From assembly GCA_023475835.1 (NCBI GenBank), contig JAMCVM010000081.1, positions 1 to 37,440 on the forward strand: a stretch of DNA of 37,440 nucleotides. Direction: 5' to 3'. Positions 33,571 through 37,440 of the stretch are shown one piece after another. A program made the translations under genes and the position numbers. The first letter of the stretch is position 1, and each line of letters starts with the position of its first letter. Below the pieces are notes generated by a model. That model was not told the DNA's origin and ran no database searches. It saw only the letters and a program-made list of their open reading frames with translations. Source of the DNA: Bacillota bacterium (lineage in GTDB: Bacteria; Bacillota; Sulfobacillia; Sulfobacillales; Sulfobacillaceae).

Positions 33571-34257
33571 ATGAGTTGGTATTTTGGAGCAGACTCAGGA
33601 ACGACCACTAATACGTGGGGACGCAGTTTTTATATTGGTCGGATTGGATCAGGCACGTCCACGGTAAACTATGAGTACTTTGTATTGTCCGATACCGTGG
33701 ATATTCCCGCTTACACCTATTGGAACGTGCGCGGTCCGGCTAGAAATCCCACGGCGTCTCCATCGAATGCCGCCTGGGGTCTGCTCAAGCTGATGCGTAC
33801 TGGACCGCCTACGGCAAGGCTAAATCGAAGATGCAGTAGCCTGGACAAACCTTATTTGGTCAAATTTCCAAAGGGCCGGAGGATGGAGTACCGAAACGAC
33901 TTCGGAAAACTGGGCAGTGGTCAACGGGTTCCTGCGTAGATTGGCTAGTAAGGCTGGTTCGGACTTTACTGTTGGGATTTCGGGAAGCCAGTCGGGAAAA
34001 CTATATGGGTTTCTCAAAGCGGACGAGTGGACGTCTCCCGAGGAAATTGTGGTGTGGACAGAAGATCATACGAGTGACACGACCTGTTCGTATATTGAAA
34101 GTATTTTTTGTCGATGCCGGATGTCGGCGGATACGAACCGATGATTTGGCAATACCACGGCGATCCCGACTATGATATTACGCCGTATAACGGAGGAATT
34201 TCCGGTAGTCCGCTGCGGTGGAATCCCACCAAAGTTGGTACGGGAGAGTGTGGATAG
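33571..34257 (+). pseudogene. Frameshifted glycoside-hydrolase-like (DUF1906-type) gene
   Basis: ATG 33571 follows AAAGGAGAG. The first frame reads SWYFGADSGTTTNTWGRSFY to SPSNAAWG (about 70 residues). A shift near 33783 gives SAQADAYWTAYGKAKSKM; another near 33833 gives AVAWTNLIWSNFQRAGGWST through KADEWTSPEEIVVWTEDH; a last near 34110 gives MPDVGGYEPMIWQYHGDPDY and a stop at 34255-34257. The joined product of about 225 residues, with its WQYHGDPDYDIT end, resembles DUF1906/GH25-like TIM barrels acting on cell-wall sugars. Three shifts indicate a pseudogene. Confidence 0.6.
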
Positions 34258-34264
34258 TCGATAG

Positions 34265-34293
34265 AAGTAGGAAGACGACTCGCCTTCCTACTT
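34265..34293. terminator. Hairpin between convergent genes
   Basis: AAGTAGGAAG pairs with CTTCCTACTT around a 9-nt loop. It overlaps the stop of YCF48 paralog 4 and follows the pseudogene stop, so it can serve both strands. Confidence 0.6.
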
Positions 34294-35308
34294 ACTGGAC
34301 GTCCCACTGAGCAATGATTTTTTGGGTGAAGGTGCGAACGTTCAAGACCCATCCCTGCGGAGTAGATTGCCAAGAGACGGTGCTGAGGGGATTCGTCGCG
34401 TTCTGGGACTCGGTCGGTAAAACCGTCCACTGCCAGTGACTGCCGCCATCGGTCGTAAAGTACACCACGGAATACCCCGGCTTTTGAGTGCCGTTAGCGT
34501 TTAAGGCCCCATAGGCCGTGAGCAGGGCACCTAGCTGTGGGGTTGCGAAGACCGGAAGCCCTACTGGGTTTGGCGAATAGTCCTCTTTCGGATTGGAGGC
34601 GTGGGGCGCCAACAACGGAGGAACTGGCAATGCAATTCGCTGCCAGGTTTTGCCCCCGTTCATCGTTTTCGCCAGGAATTTCAGGTTTCGCACGGAATCA
34701 GTATTCAGGGACATCCAACCCACCTGCGCCTGGCTAAAGACCACGCCGGCGTTATCCGAGTATGGCAGATTGGCATTGACCAGTTGCCAGGTCGCCCCTC
34801 CATCGGTGGTACAGTACAGGCGATCCTGCCCCGGTTTTGCTGGCATATTCACGGGGATCATCAGCCATCCGCGTTCCCGCGAGTCCCAATTACTTTGGAT
34901 CGTGGCATCAGAGATTTGCCCACCTTTGGGTAAGGCTAAGAACGCCGTGTGCCATGTGCGCCCGCCGTTGGCCGTCGTCCACACCAGCCATTGCCGACCA
35001 TCTTGAGCAACGCCGACCATCACCGCCTGTTCGGGACTCGTGAACGAAGTGGCGAGTAACTCTGCGTGGGGGTGGGGTGCGCTGTCGATCGTCCAAGACT
35101 GGCCATCATTGGTGGTGCGCAGCACTTGTCGCGTCGCACTGAGGCCCCATCCAATCGTGGGGGTCACCTTCGTTACATCATGGACGGTCACCTTCGTTTC
35201 TGGAAGGTGCGTGGTTGCCGTAGGGTGTGCAGCGGTGACCATTGCCAGAGCGGTGGTCGCTGCAAGGATGCTGGCCACGCGAGCGATATGGTATTTATGT
35301 CTACGCAT
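34292..35308 (-). CDS. Secreted YCF48/BNR-repeat beta-propeller protein, paralog 4
   Basis: A 338-residue exported protein, the shortest of the four paralogs. The signal helix is VASILAATTALAMVTAAHPT. Propeller boxes: TTNDGQSW, TANGGRTW, TTDGGATW, TMNGGKTW and TTDGGSHW, about five blades. A TTG directly precedes ATG 35308; AAAGGGGA fits the ATG better. Like the others it is probably an extracytoplasmic binding scaffold. Boundary repeat copy 11 lies 70 bp upstream of the start. Confidence 0.77.
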   Translation of the reverse strand: MRRHKYHIARVASILAATTALAMVTAAHPTATTHLPETKVTVHDVTKVTPTIGWGLSATRQVLRTTNDGQSWTIDSAPHPHAELLATSFTSPEQAVMVGVAQDGRQWLVWTTANGGRTWHTAFLALPKGGQISDATIQSNWDSRERGWLMIPVNMPAKPGQDRLYCTTDGGATWQLVNANLPYSDNAGVVFSQAQVGWMSLNTDSVRNLKFLAKTMNGGKTWQRIALPVPPLLAPHASNPKEDYSPNPVGLPVFATPQLGALLTAYGALNANGTQKPGYSVVYFTTDGGSHWQWTVLPTESQNATNPLSTVSWQSTPQGWVLNVRTFTQKIIAQWDVQ

Positions 35309-35379
35309 CAAGAATATCCCCTTTCGTTATCTATAAACGATAACGTTCGTGGTGACGTAAAGGTTTCATTTGGCACATA

Positions 35380-35450
35380 CCTGCCGGTTAATGCGGGAAG
35401 CGAGACGAATTTCCAGCCATGGGCTTCAGGCACAAAGGCCCCCGTTAATA
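35380..35450 (+). repeat. Boundary repeat, copy 11 (diverged)
   Basis: Left box ACCTGCCGGTTAATG, a different spacer (GCGGGAAGCGAG ... CATGGGCTTCAGG), right box CACAAAGGCCCCCGTTAAT. Both boxes are kept while the middle is replaced, which shows the boxes rather than the hairpin are the conserved part. Confidence 0.65.
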
Positions 35451-35645
35451 GACTAAGCCGTCCACATGCTTCTGCTCATTAGGGTATGTTTGCCCGACCG
35501 TTGCCATCATTCGATACGGTAATAATGTTGGACGTCAAAAACTCGAAAACCTTTCGACCTGTACAACACGTCTTCTCCCCGTCTACCATCACCCCAAAAC
35601 GCCGTGCGAAACGCCTATGGCTTCCGCAAAACTGAAAATAATCCA

Positions 35646-35688
35646 GGAATGGCCTCCGCGTAGACGTCGTTTACGCGGAGGCCATTCC
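35646..35688. other. 17-bp perfect hairpin upstream of secreted paralog C
   Basis: GGAATGGCCTCCGCGTA pairs perfectly with TACGCGGAGGCCATTCC around a 9-nt loop. No U-tract follows, and it lies 86 nt before a gene start, so a plain terminator is unlikely. It could be an mRNA leader structure or a protein-binding palindrome. The rest of 35451-35774 shows nothing else. Confidence 0.6.
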
Positions 35689-35774
35689 GTAACCTTGTTG
35701 AGCTCGCCGACGTTATACCAGGAGAACGCTCGTGCCGAGTCGTTGACCGTCGAAAATGAAGGAAGGTTTGGACC

Positions 35775-36566
35775 GTGATTATCGGACGCCGTGTCATTCG
35801 ATGCCTAGAGGCAGGCCTCACCGGACTGCTATTGATTCCCGTTGTGGGAGCTGCCACCGGGGAACCTCCGTCGTTTCCAACCGTAATTAATCAAGCCATG
35901 GCAGTGGTGGCAAAGATCACCACCGTTCCCCTAAAGGCGCCCACATGGGCGCCAAAAGTCGGTCCAACCCACACGCCAATTGCCTCAATCGGACACTTAA
36001 CCGCGACGACCACCGAGAGGAAAACCGCGTACCGAGTCAACTTATACTACACGCCCAAGACGCTCCCAGTGAACTACCGGTTCATCTGGAAATACACAAA
36101 CATCAACAACGCCGATGGTGACTATTGGTTTGGCGGTGCCCGCCAGGCAAGCATCACTGGCGCCCAAGTAGCGGTACAGAAGAACGTTTACTTCTGGAAA
36201 GTGCCGAAGCGTACGATTCCAGTGACGCTGCACTCCGGAGTGCGGGCAAAGTTTTGGTATCGAGGTCCTGAGCGTCAGGAGCAAAGTACGATGGCATGGC
36301 GCGTCAAAGGATGGTCTGTCGAATTACTAGCCAGTGGGTTTCCCAAGTCCGTCGCGGTCAGCTCTGCGAAAGGACTCACCGCGATGGTGCCACGCTGTCC
36401 GTCCTCCGATGGGACCATCGCGGTTGAAGTCGCGCCTGATCATACTTTGGTCTCTGCGATGTGGCGCACGGGCCGGGTGACCGAGACCGTTGGTTCCGTC
36501 ATTGGGAGCAACCCGGTCGTTCACCTGATACCATCCCTACGGTGGTGGACCGCTCCATCCGCGTAA
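35775..36566 (+). CDS. Secreted protein of a three-member local family, paralog C
   Basis: A 263-residue exported protein. RRVIRCLEAGLTGLLLIPVV forms the signal, then the mature part begins PPSFPTVINQAMAVVAKITT VPLKAPTWAP. The LPVN box, FGGARQ and WRVKGWSVELL match paralogs A and B in order, though overall identity is low. GTG 35775 follows GGAAGG with 8-nt spacing. A 17-bp hairpin lies in the leader region. It is a one-gene module between repeat copies 11 and 12; unlike A, no regulator is adjacent. Function unknown. Confidence 0.7.
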   Translation: MIIGRRVIRCLEAGLTGLLLIPVVGAATGEPPSFPTVINQAMAVVAKITTVPLKAPTWAPKVGPTHTPIASIGHLTATTTERKTAYRVNLYYTPKTLPVNYRFIWKYTNINNADGDYWFGGARQASITGAQVAVQKNVYFWKVPKRTIPVTLHSGVRAKFWYRGPERQEQSTMAWRVKGWSVELLASGFPKSVAVSSAKGLTAMVPRCPSSDGTIAVEVAPDHTLVSAMWRTGRVTETVGSVIGSNPVVHLIPSLRWWTAPSA

Positions 36567-36625
36567 GCAGGCAGGTGGAATTCGACCGAAGGCGCTTAAG
36601 GCAAAGGCGTGGGCGTATGGCACAT

Positions 36626-36674
36626 TCCTGTCCGTTAATCCATTAACTTCTGTGGCGTATTCGCCCCCGTTTGT
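36626..36674 (+). repeat. Boundary repeat, copy 12 (short form, inside 3' end of a gene)
   Basis: Left box CCTGTCCGTTAAT, spacer CCATTAACTTCTGTG, right box GTATTCGCCCCCGTTTGTC. On the minus strand it is read as the last residues GANTPQKLMD of the convergent gene, so the stop codon of that gene comes from the repeat. Confidence 0.75.
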
Positions 36675-37173
36675 CCCATAGCCACAGGCCCTATAGATCG
36701 CCATTGTCGGGGCAGGGGAATCATCGTGCCGAGTGACGATAAATCAAACGCTTGCTCCGAAATGCCGAAGTCGAGGATCGTGTGCGTCTGGGTGTCAATC
36801 GTAAACATAATCATAGTCCCGGTGGGAAACGGTTGTCCCGGAGGAATCCGAGCATATCGGTCTACAAATTGCCCGTGGATTGCCACAAAATAGACTGGTG
36901 GATTCGAGTCAACCTGGCTCGCCATGGCTGTTTGCACGGCAGCCTGCCGCGTGGTCCACACCGCCGACGCTGACGACGGCGTAGCATCGCCCATGCGTGT
37001 CGCCAGCGTTTGCGCGATGGTCGTAACGTAAGGCGGTAGGTTAGAAGACGTTGCACGCACGCTTTGGCCCCCTCGGATCGAGGTAGTATGGATGTTCGCC
37101 GCAAGAAACCCGGTTCCCAATAGTCCGGCAACTAGAGTCCGACTCCCGCCAAAATTACGGAACGTTGTCGCAT
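36635..37173 (-). pseudogene. Exported protein gene with a likely 5' frameshift
   Basis: AAGGAGGG lies 6 nt before ATG 37173, but that frame (MRQRSVILAGVGL) stops after 13 codons. A one-base shift near 37140 gives LVAGLLGTGFLAANIHTTSI and an open frame to 36635, so the natural product would begin MRQRSVILAGVG and continue as an exported protein of about 175 residues. The body (NLPPYVTTIAQTLATRMGDA, PPVYFVAIHGQFVDRYARIP) matches no family I know. A shift inside the signal peptide could be real or a sequencing error. The in-frame 5' extension to 37333 has no ribosome site. The last ten or so residues come from a boundary repeat. Confidence 0.5.
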
Positions 37174-37440
37174 TGATTATACCCTCCTTCAAATGCCGAC
37201 ACGAGATGTTTATGACCGAATAAATCGTAAAATCGCCACCAACTATATACCCGGTCGTAAAGATCTGAAAGATCCGGGAGTTGCAGACCAACGGATCGGT
37301 GGGTCTGAAAATCGCGACTTGGATTGAAGGCATGAGCCGGAATTTTTGGTAGGTTGCGGGGCTGAAGGATGGATGGATCGGGCTCTGATCCGAAGGGACA
37401 CGCCGTGGTCGTCTGACGGTCGAACATCCATACTACCTCG
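37174..37440. other. Window end, no supported gene
   Basis: Minus-strand frames here are open (for example one containing DLYDRVYSWWRFYDLFGHKH) but lack start signals and a recognisable family. It may hold the end of another aromatic-rich gene fragment. Confidence 0.3.

Noticed and set aside
18789-36674. CRISPR array
   Set aside because: The repeats are 0.5-3.8 kb apart with genes between them, with no short regular spacers and no cas genes.
18789-36674. Integron attC sites with an integron integrase
   Set aside because: The boxes are direct, not inverted R'/R'' core sites, GTTRRRY/RYYYAAC pairs are not present at the ends, genes lie in both orientations, and no IntI-type gene is visible.

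Overview
The window looks like a Gram-positive spore-former of the Bacillota, most like Sulfobacillus and relatives. This rests on gene order (rpsF-ssb-rpsR-rplI-lonC-dnaB-purA), a spore-type Lon protease, a DUF951 protein, an MrfAB (YprAB) pair, strong Shine-Dalgarno sites and common GTG/TTG starts. Genus is an inference from composition and the secreted families, not proven here. The conserved half is the kind of locus usually found near the chromosome origin; a parS-like palindrome at 1050-1079 and one exact DnaA box fit that.

Layout. 1-1146 is mostly non-coding. 1147-4526 holds a YkvI-type transporter, a TPR protein, a small membrane protein, a CvpA-like protein and DUF951. 4641-8207 (minus) is mrfA-mrfB, a helicase-exonuclease DNA repair pair. 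8520-14847 is the replication/translation block: rpsF, ssb, rpsR, then after a strong terminator rplI, lonC, dnaB, purA. tRNA-Gly(CCC), a CDF cation exporter, a small membrane protein and tRNA-Thr(CGT) follow.

From tRNA-Thr onward the window is accessory DNA. Two opposed integrase tails abut the tRNA, followed by a decayed sigma-like gene and a decayed winged-helix gene. From about 18.8 kb to 36.7 kb come one- to few-gene modules: a toxin-antitoxin pair with a broken toxin, methyltransferase, GNAT, Nudix, MFS exporter, four YCF48/BNR-type secreted proteins, two OmpR-type winged-helix proteins without receiver domains, three paralogous secreted proteins, and several gene fragments. Almost every boundary between modules carries one copy of a short element made of two direct CCCGTTAA-type boxes around a variable, often hairpin, spacer. 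All but one copy point the same way although the genes point both ways. This repeat-delimited mosaic, with a recurrent C-terminal FWWDHPE-type tail attached to unrelated ORFs, is the most unusual content of the window.

The core genes are ordinary and well supported. Functions in the accessory half are family-level only, and several genes there are visibly frameshifted or truncated.
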